Shown here piece after piece: positions 24,333 to 32,554 of a stretch of DNA of 32,554 nt. The stretch spans positions 1 through 32,554 of the forward strand of contig CAAEDD010000192.1 of NCBI GenBank assembly GCA_900754515.1, written 5' to 3'. This stretch comes from an uncultured Oscillospiraceae bacterium (GTDB lineage Bacteria; Bacillota; Clostridia; Oscillospirales; Oscillospiraceae). The notes below the pieces were generated by a model. It made no database searches. It had not been told where the DNA came from and was given only the letters and a program-made list of their open reading frames with translations. Made by a program: the position numbers and the translations under genes. The first letter of the stretch is position 1. Every line of letters begins with the position of its first letter.

Positions 24333-26051
24333 ATGACTGTAGAATTTTGGTTACTAATAGGCACTGCTCTTATCTTCTGGATGCAAGCCGGCTTTGCCAT
24401 GGTGGAGACCGGCTTCACCAGAGCAAAGAACGCAGGAAACATCATCATGAAGAACCTGATGGATTTCTGCATAGGTACCATAGTTTTCTCTGTTTTGGGC
24501 TACACCCTTATGATGGGCCAGGACACTCTGCATGGTCTGGTCGGCATTCCAAATCTGGATATGTGGACCGACTTCAAGTCCTTCATTGCAAGCCCTGCCG
24601 AGGGCTTCACCGGAGCCACTACTTTTGTATTTAATCTGGTCTTCTGCGCCACCACCGCCACCATCGTATCCGGAGCCATGGCCGAGCGCACCAAGTTCTC
24701 TGCCTACTGCATCTATTCCGCAGCCATCTCCCTTTTCATCTATCCCATAGAGGCCCACTGGATATGGGGCGGCGGCTGGCTCAGCAGTCTTGGCTTTCAT
24801 GACTACGCCGGTTCCTGTGCCATCCATATGGTGGGCGGTATAGCCGCCCTGGTGGGAGCCATCTTCCTTGGCCCCCGCATCGGCAAATACGTTAGAGATC
24901 CCGGCGGCAAGGTAATCAAGGTGAATGCAATTCCCGGCCACTCCATTACTCTTGGCGCTTTGGGCGTGTTCATTCTGTGGCTTGGATGGTACGGCTTTAA
25001 CGGAGCCGCCGCTACAACCGCCTCCCAGCTGGCTTCTATCTTCCTTACCACTACAATTGCCCCCTCAGTTGCCACCGTAACAACCATGCTTTATACCTGG
25101 ATCAAAAACGGCAAGCCTGATGTGTCTATGTGTCTTAACGCATCTCTGGCCGGTCTGGTAGGCATCACCGCAGGCTGCGACGCTCTGGATGCTGTTGGTG
25201 CCGTGGTGGTCGGTATAGTCTCAGGCATATTGGTAGTTGTGGTCGTTGAGTTCCTTGACCTTAAGCTTCACATAGATGATCCTGTCGGTGCCATCGGCGT
25301 GCACTGTGCAAATGGTATTTGGGGAACTTTGGCCGTTGGGCTATTGGCAAATCCCGATGCTCCCGCAGGTCTGCCTGGCTTGCTCTATACCGGAAGCTTC
25401 AGCTTCTTCGGCATTCAGGTTCTTGGTGTGCTGAGCGTAGCAGCCTATGCGGTAGTAATGATGGTTATTTTCTTCGCCATCCTCAAAAAGACCCATGGGT
25501 TGAGAGTCTCTGCCGACGATGAGATTGCGGGTCTGGACAGCACCGAGCACGGTCTGCCCAGTGCTTATCCCGATTTTGCGGCGGCAGTAAACAAGTACAC
25601 CGGTTCATCCTCCGTTCCCACCGTGGTAAGCGGCGACGTCCCCGCAGCCGAGGCCATTCCCGTGAAGAAGGTACCAAGCTTCTCCGGAGACAGCCACAAG
25701 TTTACAAAAGTGGAGATCATCTGCAAGGATGCAAAGTTTGACGCATTGAAGACAGCTATGATGTCCATAGGTATTACCGGCATGACTGTGTCCCACGTTT
25801 TGGGCTGCAGCGTTCCCAGCGGCAAGCCCGAGTTTTACCGCGGCGTCCAGCTGGAGACCGACCTTATGCCCAAGGTCCAGGTGGATATAGTTGTAAGCAA
25901 GGTGCCGGTACGTACAGTTATAGAGACAGCCAAAAAGGTGCTTTACACCGGGCATCTGGGCGACGGCAAGATCTTCGTTTACGACGTGGAGAACATTGTA
26001 AAGATACGCACCGGCGAGGAAGGCTACGACGCACTCCAGGATGTGGAGTAA
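24333..26051 (+). CDS. amt: Ammonium transporter fused to a C-terminal PII domain
   Basis: The protein has 572 aa. Residues 1 to about 400 form the multi-helix Amt channel, with typical segments AGFAMVETGFTRAKNAGNIIMKN, GAMAERTKF, HMVGGIAALVGAI and GVHCANGIWGTLAVGL. A flexible linker (about 400-450) leads to a PII (GlnB/GlnK) domain to the end. The T-loop reads FYRGVQLETDLMPKVQVDIVV. The Tyr51 position used for uridylylation in enteric PII is Leu, so regulation by that modification is not expected. PII proteins normally dock on Amt and close it when 2-oxoglutarate is low, and fusion makes that control intrinsic. A three-codon ATG-GTA-TGA overlaps just before the start and may be without meaning. 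Confidence 0.94.
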   Translation: MTVEFWLLIGTALIFWMQAGFAMVETGFTRAKNAGNIIMKNLMDFCIGTIVFSVLGYTLMMGQDTLHGLVGIPNLDMWTDFKSFIASPAEGFTGATTFVFNLVFCATTATIVSGAMAERTKFSAYCIYSAAISLFIYPIEAHWIWGGGWLSSLGFHDYAGSCAIHMVGGIAALVGAIFLGPRIGKYVRDPGGKVIKVNAIPGHSITLGALGVFILWLGWYGFNGAAATTASQLASIFLTTTIAPSVATVTTMLYTWIKNGKPDVSMCLNASLAGLVGITAGCDALDAVGAVVVGIVSGILVVVVVEFLDLKLHIDDPVGAIGVHCANGIWGTLAVGLLANPDAPAGLPGLLYTGSFSFFGIQVLGVLSVAAYAVVMMVIFFAILKKTHGLRVSADDEIAGLDSTEHGLPSAYPDFAAAVNKYTGSSSVPTVVSGDVPAAEAIPVKKVPSFSGDSHKFTKVEIICKDAKFDALKTAMMSIGITGMTVSHVLGCSVPSGKPEFYRGVQLETDLMPKVQVDIVVSKVPVRTVIETAKKVLYTGHLGDGKIFVYDVENIVKIRTGEEGYDALQDVE

Positions 26052-26111
26052 ATTCCCCCGTTGTATTGAGAGTTTAGAGAGGATTTAAAATTGAATATGG
26101 TAATAGGCGTT

Positions 26112-26312
26112 TGAATCAGGAGAAGTAATCCGGAACACCGTTTTCAGAGAGCGTGGGCAGGTGAAAGCCATGCATCAGGCTCCGGACGAATAACACCTGA
26201 TGAGCTTTGATCCGAAAGGTACACCCAAGTAGGTGAGACGCAGGCCGGGCGTTATCCGGCGTAAAAGAGAACAAAAATAGGTGGCACCGCGAGAAGCAGC
26301 ACTTGCCCTATT
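26112..26312 (+). promoter_or_regulatory. T-box leader, Asn specifier (AAC)
   Basis: The invariant T-box bulge sequence GGTGGCACCGCG is at 26280-26291. It is framed by AATAGG (26276-26281) and CCTATT (26307-26312), which form the antiterminator. In stem I, the helix TCAGG/CCTGA and the CCGG/CCGG helix enclose an internal loop with AGAAGTA on one side and GAATAACA on the other. This places specifier AAC at 26192-26194, matching the asparagine synthase gene downstream. AGAGAG forms part of the distal stem I. Uncharged tRNA-Asn should switch the gene on. Confidence 0.85.
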
Positions 26313-26330
26313 GGATGCTGTATCTTTAAA

Positions 26331-26362
26331 AATGTGCAGAGGGAAAATTCCCTCTGCACATT
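26331..26362 (+). terminator. Perfect stem-loop between T-box and asnB
   Basis: A 13-15-bp perfect stem lies just after the T-box antiterminator. It is followed by UUAAAUUA instead of a clean U-tract, so its strength as a terminator is doubtful. A weaker hairpin (about 26295-26322) followed by UAUCUUU competes with the antiterminator and could be the real switch. Confidence 0.5.
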
Positions 26363-26401
26363 AAATTACAGGCCGGTTTCCGGCATATGAGGAGAGATAT
26401 T

Positions 26402-27982
26402 ATGTGTTCAATAATGGGTTACTGCGGCAGCGGTCTCAGTTATGAAGAATTCAAACAGCATTTTGACGCCACTAAATCCCGTGGCCCCGACGACAGCCGC
26501 ATCATTGATACTGGTATGGGTCTGATGGGCTTTCACAGACTTTCTATCATGGGACTTTCCCCGGAGGGGATGCAGCCCTTTGAGTACCACGGCAGCTATG
26601 TTGTATGCAACGGTGAGATTTACGGTTTTGACAAATTCAAAAAGGAACTTGCTTCCGACGGCTTTCATTTTGTAAGCGGCTCTGACTGTGAGGTGCTGCT
26701 GCCCCTGTACGAGAAGTATGGCACGGATATGTTCAGCATGCTGGATGCTGAATTTGCTCTTATACTTTTTGACGCCTCCGCAGGCAGCTATATCGCGGCC
26801 AGAGACCCCATCGGCATACGTCCCCTTTACTACGGCTACGATGACAGCGGCGTGATAGTCTTTGCCAGCGAGCCGAAAAACTTGGTGGGCCTGTGTGCCA
26901 GGATACTGCCCTTCCCTCCCGGCCATTACTATAAGGACGGGGAATTCCACTGCTACCGGGATATCGCCGCTGTAAAGCACGTTGTGCATGACAGCTTGGA
27001 CACTGTATGCAGGAACATCCACGACAAGCTCTGCGCCGCCGTGGAAAAGCGCTTGGTATCCGATGCCAAGGTTGGCTTCCTCCTCTCCGGCGGTCTGGAC
27101 TCCTCTCTGGTCTGTGCCATAGCCAAGCAGAAATCAGAGACTCCCATCCGCACCTTTGCCATAGGCATGAGTGAGGATGCCATCGATCTCAAGTACGCAA
27201 AGCAGGTAGCCGATTATTTAGGCAGCGAGCACACGGAAGTCATCATGACCCGTTGGCAGGTGCTGGAGTCTCTGGAGGAAGTGATTCACCTTCTGGGCAC
27301 CTATGACATAACTACCATTAGGGCCAGCATGGGCATGTACCTGCTGTGCAAGTGGATCCATGAAAACACGGACATCAGAGTGCTGCTCACCGGTGAGGTT
27401 TCCGACGAGCTCTTCGGCTACAAGTACACGGACTTTGCCCCCTCTGCTCAGGAGTTCCAGAAGGAAGCGGAAAAGCGTGTGCGGGAGCTTCATATGTACG
27501 ACGTGCTGAGAGCGGACCGCTGCATTTCCGTAAACTCTCTGGAGGCCAGGGTGCCCTTTGGCGACCTGGATTTCGTGGAATATGTGATGAGCATAGACCC
27601 GGCTATGAAGCTCAACACCTACGGCAAGGGCAAGTATCTGCTCCGCCATGCTTTTGAGGGAGACTATCTCCCCCACAGCATACTGTATCGTGAGAAGGCA
27701 GCCTTTTCCGACGCCGTAGGTCACTCCATGGTTAACTATCTGAAGGCCTATGCGGAGACCATGTACACCGATGCAGAGTTTGAGCGTCTGCGCAAAAAAT
27801 ACCGGCACGCCAGGCCCTTCACCAAGGAGTCCCTGCTGTACCGTGAGATATTCGAAAAATACTATCCCGGCCAGTCAGGCATGGTGACAGACTTCTGGAT
27901 GCCCAACAAGAGCTGGAAAGGCTGCGATGTGAACGATCCCTCCGCCCGCGTCCTGTCCAACTACGGTGCCAGCGGCATGTAA
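26402..27982 (+). CDS. asnB: Asparagine synthase, glutamine-hydrolysing
   Basis: This 526-aa enzyme makes asparagine from aspartate, glutamine and ATP. Cys2 of MCSIMGYC is the glutaminase nucleophile once the start is placed at 26402, with GAGGAGAG upstream. The frame from 26387 would bury it. The glutaminase domain contains SRGPDDS and GFHRLSI. The synthetase domain contains the PP-loop LLSGGLDSSLV, TGEVSDELFGYKYTDFAP and NSLEARVPFGD. The Asn T-box in front supports the assignment. It lies after amt but has its own regulated leader. Confidence 0.95.
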   Translation: MCSIMGYCGSGLSYEEFKQHFDATKSRGPDDSRIIDTGMGLMGFHRLSIMGLSPEGMQPFEYHGSYVVCNGEIYGFDKFKKELASDGFHFVSGSDCEVLLPLYEKYGTDMFSMLDAEFALILFDASAGSYIAARDPIGIRPLYYGYDDSGVIVFASEPKNLVGLCARILPFPPGHYYKDGEFHCYRDIAAVKHVVHDSLDTVCRNIHDKLCAAVEKRLVSDAKVGFLLSGGLDSSLVCAIAKQKSETPIRTFAIGMSEDAIDLKYAKQVADYLGSEHTEVIMTRWQVLESLEEVIHLLGTYDITTIRASMGMYLLCKWIHENTDIRVLLTGEVSDELFGYKYTDFAPSAQEFQKEAEKRVRELHMYDVLRADRCISVNSLEARVPFGDLDFVEYVMSIDPAMKLNTYGKGKYLLRHAFEGDYLPHSILYREKAAFSDAVGHSMVNYLKAYAETMYTDAEFERLRKKYRHARPFTKESLLYREIFEKYYPGQSGMVTDFWMPNKSWKGCDVNDPSARVLSNYGASGM

Positions 27983-28032
27983 GCCCGGCAGCAGTCCCTA
28001 TAATTCTAAACAGCGATCCCCCATATAGGTTT

Positions 28033-28075
28033 TGCCCCCCTGTCATGGAAAACCATGGCAGGGGGCATTCTCTTC
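28033..28075 (+). terminator. Terminator of asnB
   Basis: A long GC-rich stem (28033-28048 with 28053-28067, one bulge) with loop AAAA is followed by UUCUCUUCUCUUC on the plus strand. Confidence 0.6.
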
Positions 28076-28104
28076 TCTTCAAATTTCTGCTTTTCCTTTG
28101 GCTG

Positions 28105-28890
28105 TCAGCCCCAAGCCAGGTTGATATTTGCAAAATCCGTTTTTTGCTTTACGGCTATTGTTGGCTTGTCCGTAATGTTTATCTCCAGTTCCCTAGCCAC
28201 TCTCTCCAGATCCTCCATATCGGTGCCGGCAGTCTCCTCTCCCGCTATTACCAACAGGTAGGAGTGCTCCGGTGAAAACAGCAGCAGGAAATTATTCTTC
28301 CGGTTCTCTCCCTCCCCCGCGGGCAGGCTCTGCTCCACTTCCAGCCTCTGCCAGTCCAGCCAGTCATCCTGGACCAGCAGGCGGGTCTCTCCAAAGAAGA
28401 AGTAGTTTGTACCCGTCAGCTTTTCCCCGGTATAAAGAGTAATGCTGCACAGTATATCCCCATGATTTCCTTCCGTGCCGTAAATTATTTTGCTGTAACC
28501 CTCATCATCGGTATATGAGGGATGTTTCTCTCCCGGCAGCCAGCCGGGCCTGAAATACACCTTTTTACACTCTCCCTGTATATCGAAGCTGAGGCATAGG
28601 CTTACCCCATCTATGTCCAGGTTCTTTTCTTCCAGTCCTCCTCCGTAGGTGCTCACCCTCATTCTGCCCGCCAGCTTCTCGCCCTCGCCAAGTATACGGG
28701 TAAACATGCCGCTGAGCCCTGCCGCCAAAGCCGTCAGAACGAACAGGGGTACGAGCACTGCAGCGATGAGCCCTGTACGGGATATATTCCATAGTCTGTG
28801 TCCTCCAAGCCGCCCCATGGCTTTATCCAGCGTGTCTTCCGGGGCCCTGAGCCGTGAAAAACAATCCAGATATTTATCCCTGTCAAACAT
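28105..28890 (-). CDS. Membrane protein, probable anti-sigma factor
   Basis: This 261-aa protein has a short cytoplasmic N-terminus (about 40 aa, MFDRDKYLDCFSRLRAPEDTLDKAM), one membrane helix (about 43-65) and an extracytoplasmic part of beta character. This topology is typical of anti-sigma factors. The start overlaps the end of the sigma factor gene (ATG before its TGA, 8-bp overlap), and GGGAGGTG lies 7 nt upstream. No zinc-binding HxxxCxxC motif is visible, so it is not a ZAS type. The role is inferred from topology and coupling. The extracellular part does not match a family I can name. Confidence 0.65.
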   Translation of the reverse strand: MFDRDKYLDCFSRLRAPEDTLDKAMGRLGGHRLWNISRTGLIAAVLVPLFVLTALAAGLSGMFTRILGEGEKLAGRMRVSTYGGGLEEKNLDIDGVSLCLSFDIQGECKKVYFRPGWLPGEKHPSYTDDEGYSKIIYGTEGNHGDILCSITLYTGEKLTGTNYFFFGETRLLVQDDWLDWQRLEVEQSLPAGEGENRKNNFLLLFSPEHSYLLVIAGEETAGTDMEDLERVARELEINITDKPTIAVKQKTDFANINLAWG

Positions 28891-29359
28891 TTTCAGCACC
28901 TCCCAAACTCTCCTTCAGCTGCGCTCTGCCCCGTCTCAGGCGGGTGCGAACCGTGCTCCCCGGAATTTTCAGCAGCCTTCCCAGCTCCTCCGTAGAATAT
29001 CCCTCATAATAGTACAGATACATTGGAACCCTGTATTTCTCCGGCAGAGCCATTACTTCCCTGAAAAGCCCCCGGTTCTCCTCCGGTAAGGCCGCTCTGT
29101 CCTCCAGCAACTCCAGGCTCTCTGCCCGCCGCCAGGGGGACAGCAACGCACGCTTGCACTCATTCAGCGTCACCCGCACCAGCCAATAGCGCAGATGCTC
29201 CGGACTTTCAAAGGGCCGCCTTGTTTTGTACAGTCTTATCAGTACATTTTGAGTCACATCCTCCGCCTCGGAAAAGCTGCTCATATAGTTCAGGGCCAGG
29301 CGAAATATTCCGTCCATATGTTTCCTTGCCGCAGCCTCGAATTCCTCCGCCGTAAACAT
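28883..29359 (-). CDS. ECF-type RNA polymerase sigma factor
   Basis: This 158-aa protein has two sigma-70 regions only. Region 2 (about 10-75) contains YMSSFSEAEDVTQNVLIRLY and the promoter-melting helix LRYWLVRVTLNECKR. Region 4 (about 100-152) contains LPEKYRVPMYLYYYEGYSTEELGRLLKIPGSTVRTRLRRGRAQL with its helix-turn-helix. It is translationally coupled to the membrane protein that follows, its likely partner. The promoters it controls cannot be deduced, and no obvious self-target repeats are seen upstream. Confidence 0.92.
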   Translation of the reverse strand: MFTAEEFEAAARKHMDGIFRLALNYMSSFSEAEDVTQNVLIRLYKTRRPFESPEHLRYWLVRVTLNECKRALLSPWRRAESLELLEDRAALPEENRGLFREVMALPEKYRVPMYLYYYEGYSTEELGRLLKIPGSTVRTRLRRGRAQLKESLGGAENV

Positions 29360-29435
29360 TCTCTGTCCTCTCTCCTTTCCTCATGCCTTTCACTCTTAAT
29401 ACCCAGGAAATCCCCCTTTTGTTTCATCTGCATCG

Positions 29436-29467
29436 AAAAAATCCGACAGGCCCAAAGAGCCTGTCGG
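29436..29467 (-). terminator. Terminator of the AOR-MoaD operon
   Basis: A perfect 9-bp stem (29443-29451 with 29459-29467) is followed on the minus strand by a run of six U residues. It lies about 20 bp after the MoaD stop. Confidence 0.82.
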
Positions 29468-29488
29468 TTTAGTTTACATAATTCTTTT

Positions 29489-29746
29489 TCAGCCTCCGGC
29501 CACCGGAGGTATAAGACATACAACATCTCCGTCTGCAAGTCTGGTGCCGGGCTTTGCACGCCTGTCGTTTACTGCAACGACACAGCCCCTAAGATCCTTC
29601 TCCGCAAAAGTGCAGCGTGGATCCCGCCTGTGCATTTCCTCCAGAAGCTTCGGGTATATATCCCTCACCGTGTCTGCTTCCAGCTCCAGTTCTCTTATCC
29701 CGCTGTCCACTCGCAGCAGGCCGAAAAGCTTTACCTTAACTTTCAT
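29489..29746 (-). CDS. MoaD/ThiS-family sulfur carrier protein
   Basis: This 85-aa ubiquitin-fold protein ends in Gly-Gly (PPVAGG), the site of thiocarboxylate formation. The strand pattern KVKLFGLLR, GCVVAVNDR and LADGDVVCLIPPVAGG is typical of MoaD, the small subunit of molybdopterin synthase. It overlaps the stop of the aldehyde oxidoreductase gene (ATGA), so it likely serves the pterin cofactor of that enzyme. A dedicated partner MoaE is not in the window. Confidence 0.88.
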   Translation of the reverse strand: MKVKVKLFGLLRVDSGIRELELEADTVRDIYPKLLEEMHRRDPRCTFAEKDLRGCVVAVNDRRAKPGTRLADGDVVCLIPPVAGG

Positions 29747-31662
29747 ACGATTTTCAGCCTTTTCAGCTTTCTCTCACTGGGCAGACCGTTCTCTCCCCAG
29801 CCCCTGGCCCCGTAATAGATGCGCTTCATACGCTCAAGCGGCACCTTGCTGCTGGGGTCCTTGGGGTCCTGCAGTACATCTGTAAGTCGCTTCGGCAGCT
29901 TGTCGCAGTCTGCGGACACCCCGAAACGGGCGTTGACAGCCCGCTCCACATTGTAGCTGCGCTCGCCTATGCGCAGAAATTTTCCTATGTTCATCTTCAT
30001 ACCCACGGCATATTTCAGCTCATAGGTATAGGGTATCAGGGACATGTTCATAAAAGCCATGGCCGGGAACTTGTCCAACATCCGTACCGCCCAGCCGCAA
30101 TGAGGTATCATGAAGTTTACGAACCTGCTCACTGGACTGTTTGGCTTGCTGATGAGGAAGCCCGGAAACACAGCATAGGATGTGAAAAGGCAGTGTCCGC
30201 AGAGGGATATGGACTCCATAAAGTCCTGCATGAACATACAAAGGTCAGCCTTGGCCTTTGGGGTCTGCTTATTTATATTAAGCCCCAGTCCCTCCAGCAC
30301 AACCAGATAACCTCCGTTGAGATGGCAGCCGCCCCGGTTTGACACCGCATAGCCCAGGCCCTGCCCCACTGCCCGCCGGGGTTCATAGGCGGACAGCTCC
30401 ATGCCCTTGGACTGGATGGCAAAGTCCTTGCCGCCGTATTTGTCGCTGAGACGCTTTGAGCCCTCTGCCAGTTCGTCTCCAATGCCACGGCGAAAAGCTA
30501 TATCCTCCATAACCTGGGAAATATTGTCGACCTGCCCAAACTTCAGTCCGTTATCCCACAGCCCCTTTTCGTTTGCCTCCATTGCCCAGGCTATGGTTCC
30601 GGCGCAGGATATGCTGTCCATACCCAGCTCGTCCAGTTCATTGTTCCAGCGGCAAACCAGGTTCAGGTTGTCGTTGAGCAGGTTTGCGCCGAACAGTCCC
30701 AGGGTCTCCAGTTCCGGGCCCTTGACCTTGTGCCCATTTACCTCTACCGTTCTGGAACAGCGTATGGGGCAGGACAGGCAGCCGCTGTTTGTAATATTCT
30801 CCTCTTCTGCCAGCGCCTCTCCGCTGACCTTCTCAAAGCCCTCAAAGCGCCCGGCGGAGAAGTTCCGGGTAGCCAGCTGTCCGTTCATCTGCATGGAGCT
30901 CACCAGGCTTGCCGTGCCAAGTCTTGGCAGCTGGGAGCCGGTTATGGGATGGGCTTTCAGAGCCGCAGTCCATTTCTTGTGGTGCTCCATGGCCTTTTCC
31001 TTATTATGTATTTTTATTTCATTGCTGCCCGTGGCAACAATGGCTTTTATCTTTTTGCTGCCGAACACGGCGCCTATGCCTCCACGGCCTCCCGCACGTT
31101 CCCCGCTTATAACTGCGGCGTAGCGCACCATATTCTCCCCGGCGGGGCCGATGGACACCATACCGTAGCGGCCTTTGGGGCCGTGAAGCTCCACAAGCTT
31201 TTTCTTAATGGCGTTCTGGGTCTCCCCTGTCTTCATACCCCAGAGCTCGCCGGCCTCGTGATATTTTATCTCTCCGTTGTCGATTTCTATCCATATCGGT
31301 CTGTCGCTTTTGCCCCTTATTATCAGGGCATCAAGCCCGGCCTTTTTCAGATAAAAGCCAAAATCTCCCCCGCAGTTGGATGATGTAGTGAGTCCGGTCA
31401 GGGGAGAAAGGGATGAAATGTCAAAACGGTTGGAAGATGGGGCAAAGGTGCCTGTTACCGGACCGGTGGAAACGATTATCATATTTTCACCGGAAAAAGG
31501 ATCCTCGCTGCCGGTAAAATTGTCGTACATTATTTTGGAGGCCACTGCCTTCCCCCCGATATACAGTTCCCTGTCTCTGTCGGTCCATGGGTATTCCCTC
31601 TCGCTGCCATCGTCCAGGTCTATCAGAAGAATTTTTCCCATATATCCGGAATATTCTGTCAT
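29743..31662 (-). CDS. aor: Aldehyde:ferredoxin oxidoreductase, tungsten-pterin type
   Basis: This 639-aa enzyme oxidises aldehydes to acids with ferredoxin as acceptor, using a bis-pterin tungsten (or molybdenum) centre and a 4Fe-4S cluster. Cluster ligands are C295, C298 and C302 (CLSCPIRC) and a late cysteine, C488 or C491 (LCGHC). The N-terminal domain contains the IGGKAVASKIMYDN and VSTGPVTGTFAPSSNRF motifs that hold the pterin. GGRGGIGAVFGSKKIKAI follows. It is the first gene of a two-gene unit with the MoaD-like protein and has GGGAGGGTG before the ATG. The aldehyde substrate cannot be told from sequence. Confidence 0.93.
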   Translation of the reverse strand: MTEYSGYMGKILLIDLDDGSEREYPWTDRDRELYIGGKAVASKIMYDNFTGSEDPFSGENMIIVSTGPVTGTFAPSSNRFDISSLSPLTGLTTSSNCGGDFGFYLKKAGLDALIIRGKSDRPIWIEIDNGEIKYHEAGELWGMKTGETQNAIKKKLVELHGPKGRYGMVSIGPAGENMVRYAAVISGERAGGRGGIGAVFGSKKIKAIVATGSNEIKIHNKEKAMEHHKKWTAALKAHPITGSQLPRLGTASLVSSMQMNGQLATRNFSAGRFEGFEKVSGEALAEEENITNSGCLSCPIRCSRTVEVNGHKVKGPELETLGLFGANLLNDNLNLVCRWNNELDELGMDSISCAGTIAWAMEANEKGLWDNGLKFGQVDNISQVMEDIAFRRGIGDELAEGSKRLSDKYGGKDFAIQSKGMELSAYEPRRAVGQGLGYAVSNRGGCHLNGGYLVVLEGLGLNINKQTPKAKADLCMFMQDFMESISLCGHCLFTSYAVFPGFLISKPNSPVSRFVNFMIPHCGWAVRMLDKFPAMAFMNMSLIPYTYELKYAVGMKMNIGKFLRIGERSYNVERAVNARFGVSADCDKLPKRLTDVLQDPKDPSSKVPLERMKRIYYGARGWGENGLPSERKLKRLKIV

Positions 31663-31704
31663 TATTCACCCTCCCATAATTGTATCTTTTTTAAAAGTAT
31701 AAAG

Positions 31705-31743
31705 CAAAAAGAAGCCAAAGGCAATAGTCACTGCCCTTGGCTT
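31705..31743 (-). terminator. Terminator of the DUF554 gene
   Basis: A 12-bp stem with one mismatch (31712-31723 with 31732-31743) is followed on the minus strand by UUCUUUUUG. The AOR gene starts 43 bp further on. Confidence 0.7.
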
Positions 31744-31811
31744 TGTATATTAATATATGTTATTTTTTTATTATATCAATGGATTTCTAATATTTATGCC
31801 GCCGAAAAGTC

Positions 31812-32519
31812 TCAGCCTATGCCCAGCAGCCCTGCCAGTGGAAAATAAATTATGGGCAGTATAATAGCCGGAAGCATATCCCCCACCTTCACGCTCTCCT
31901 GTCTCAGTCCCAACAGGTTCACCGACATACCCAGGAACATGGCTCCACCCACGGCAGACATCTCTGCCACTACCTCAGTAGTGAGGATAGGAGCTACAAC
32001 AGAAGCCAGCAGAGTTATGGAGCCCTGGACAACAAGCACCGGGATACAGGCAAAGATTGCTCCTGGGCCAAGAGCCGAGGAGAAGGCCAGGCAGCTGACG
32101 AAGTCCATGATGCTCTTGGTAAACAGTATTGTGTAATCATGGTTCAGTCCAGCCTGTATGGAGCCCAGAATGGTCATAGTGCCAACGCTGAAAAGTATTG
32201 TACAGGTGACAAAAGCCTCGCCAAAAGGACCGCTGCCGAATTTTGTGTTGGAAAGCTTGGATTTCATCCAGTCTCCCGAATTGTTTATAGCATCATCAAG
32301 CTTCAGCAGCATACCGATAAGTGTGCCCAATATAAGACATACCACCACCACCAAAGTGTTCTGGGAGCCCATGACATTCTGGATACCGATTGTAAAAGTG
32401 ATAAGGCCGATGACCGTCATCAGCCCCTTTGAGTACTTATCTCCTATACGGTTGCCGAACAGCACGCCTATTGTGCCGCCGGCTATGATTGCCAAAACAT
32501 TTACTATTGTTGCTATCAT
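31812..32519 (-). CDS. DUF554 family membrane protein
   Basis: This 235-aa protein has about seven hydrophobic segments rich in glycine, including IAGGTIGVLFGNRI, VVCLILGTLIGMLLKLD and the SVGTMTILGSIQAGLNHDYTILFTKSIMDF region typical of DUF554 (YdfK/YqgA-like). The function is unknown; transport is often suggested but not shown. AAAGAGG precedes the start. It appears to be a single-gene unit ended by a terminator before the aldehyde oxidoreductase gene. Confidence 0.88.
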   Translation of the reverse strand: MIATIVNVLAIIAGGTIGVLFGNRIGDKYSKGLMTVIGLITFTIGIQNVMGSQNTLVVVVCLILGTLIGMLLKLDDAINNSGDWMKSKLSNTKFGSGPFGEAFVTCTILFSVGTMTILGSIQAGLNHDYTILFTKSIMDFVSCLAFSSALGPGAIFACIPVLVVQGSITLLASVVAPILTTEVVAEMSAVGGAMFLGMSVNLLGLRQESVKVGDMLPAIILPIIYFPLAGLLGIG

Positions 32520-32554
32520 GGATAAAAAACCTCTTTAAGCCAATATCAGCGGGA

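Noticed and set aside
28105..29359. Zinc-binding anti-sigma (ZAS) type partner
   Set aside because: The N-terminal part of the membrane protein has no HxxxCxxC motif.

Overview
The window looks like a chromosomal segment of a gut-type Clostridia, probably Oscillospiraceae-like. This is inferred from sporulation genes, a type III glutamine synthetase, ANTAR and T-box regulation, a tungsten-type aldehyde oxidoreductase with MoaD, and FctA-type pilins. No 16S rRNA or other species marker is present, so the genus is not fixed.

Layout. (1) 1-934: the 3' end of a large serine recombinase, a repeat-rich junction, and a tRNA-Pro(CGG) gene on the minus strand with a consensus promoter. (2) 935-2322: an overlapping spoIVFA/spoIVFB-like pair (M23 and M50 peptidases). 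(3) 2368-3117: a two-repeat lipoprotein. (4) 3237-12409: a complete pilus operon on the minus strand. In transcription order it has a promoter, a 1855-aa tip-adhesin-like protein, a small ORF with no normal start codon, a signal-peptidase-like protein whose Ser/Lys dyad is replaced by Thr/Gly, a two-domain FctA/Spy0128-like major pilin, a class B sortase, a minor pilin and a terminator. This is the order cpa-sipA-fctA-srtC-fctB known from Streptococcus pyogenes. The adhesin and major pilin share an unusual sorting signal with a DTG core in place of the usual PTG. (5) 12641-12880: a cluster of seven hairpins. (6) 12947-21905: a tightly spaced minus-strand gene string, glnA - ANTAR regulator - pyrG - glmS - purB - purA - nadE. 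The only strong promoter seen lies before glnA and is followed by a terminator/antiterminator leader. (7) 22005-27982, plus strand: glnN (GSIII) behind a leader terminator, an Amt-PII fusion, and asnB behind an Asn-type T-box. (8) 28105-29359: an ECF sigma factor and a membrane protein that is its likely anti-sigma partner. (9) 29489-31662: aldehyde:ferredoxin oxidoreductase plus MoaD-like protein. (10) 31812-32519: a DUF554 membrane protein.

Functionally there are two themes. Regions 6 and 7 form a nitrogen hub. Two glutamine synthetases and an ammonium transporter with its own PII domain supply glutamine. Glutamine consumers (GlmS, PyrG, AsnB) and other N-metabolism genes (PurA, PurB, NadE) sit in the same transcription units, and three separate RNA leaders can gate them. 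Region 4 is a self-contained surface-assembly system. It is the most noteworthy part of the window because it reproduces a streptococcal pilus operon with changed sorting motifs and a predicted inactive signal-peptidase-like protein.
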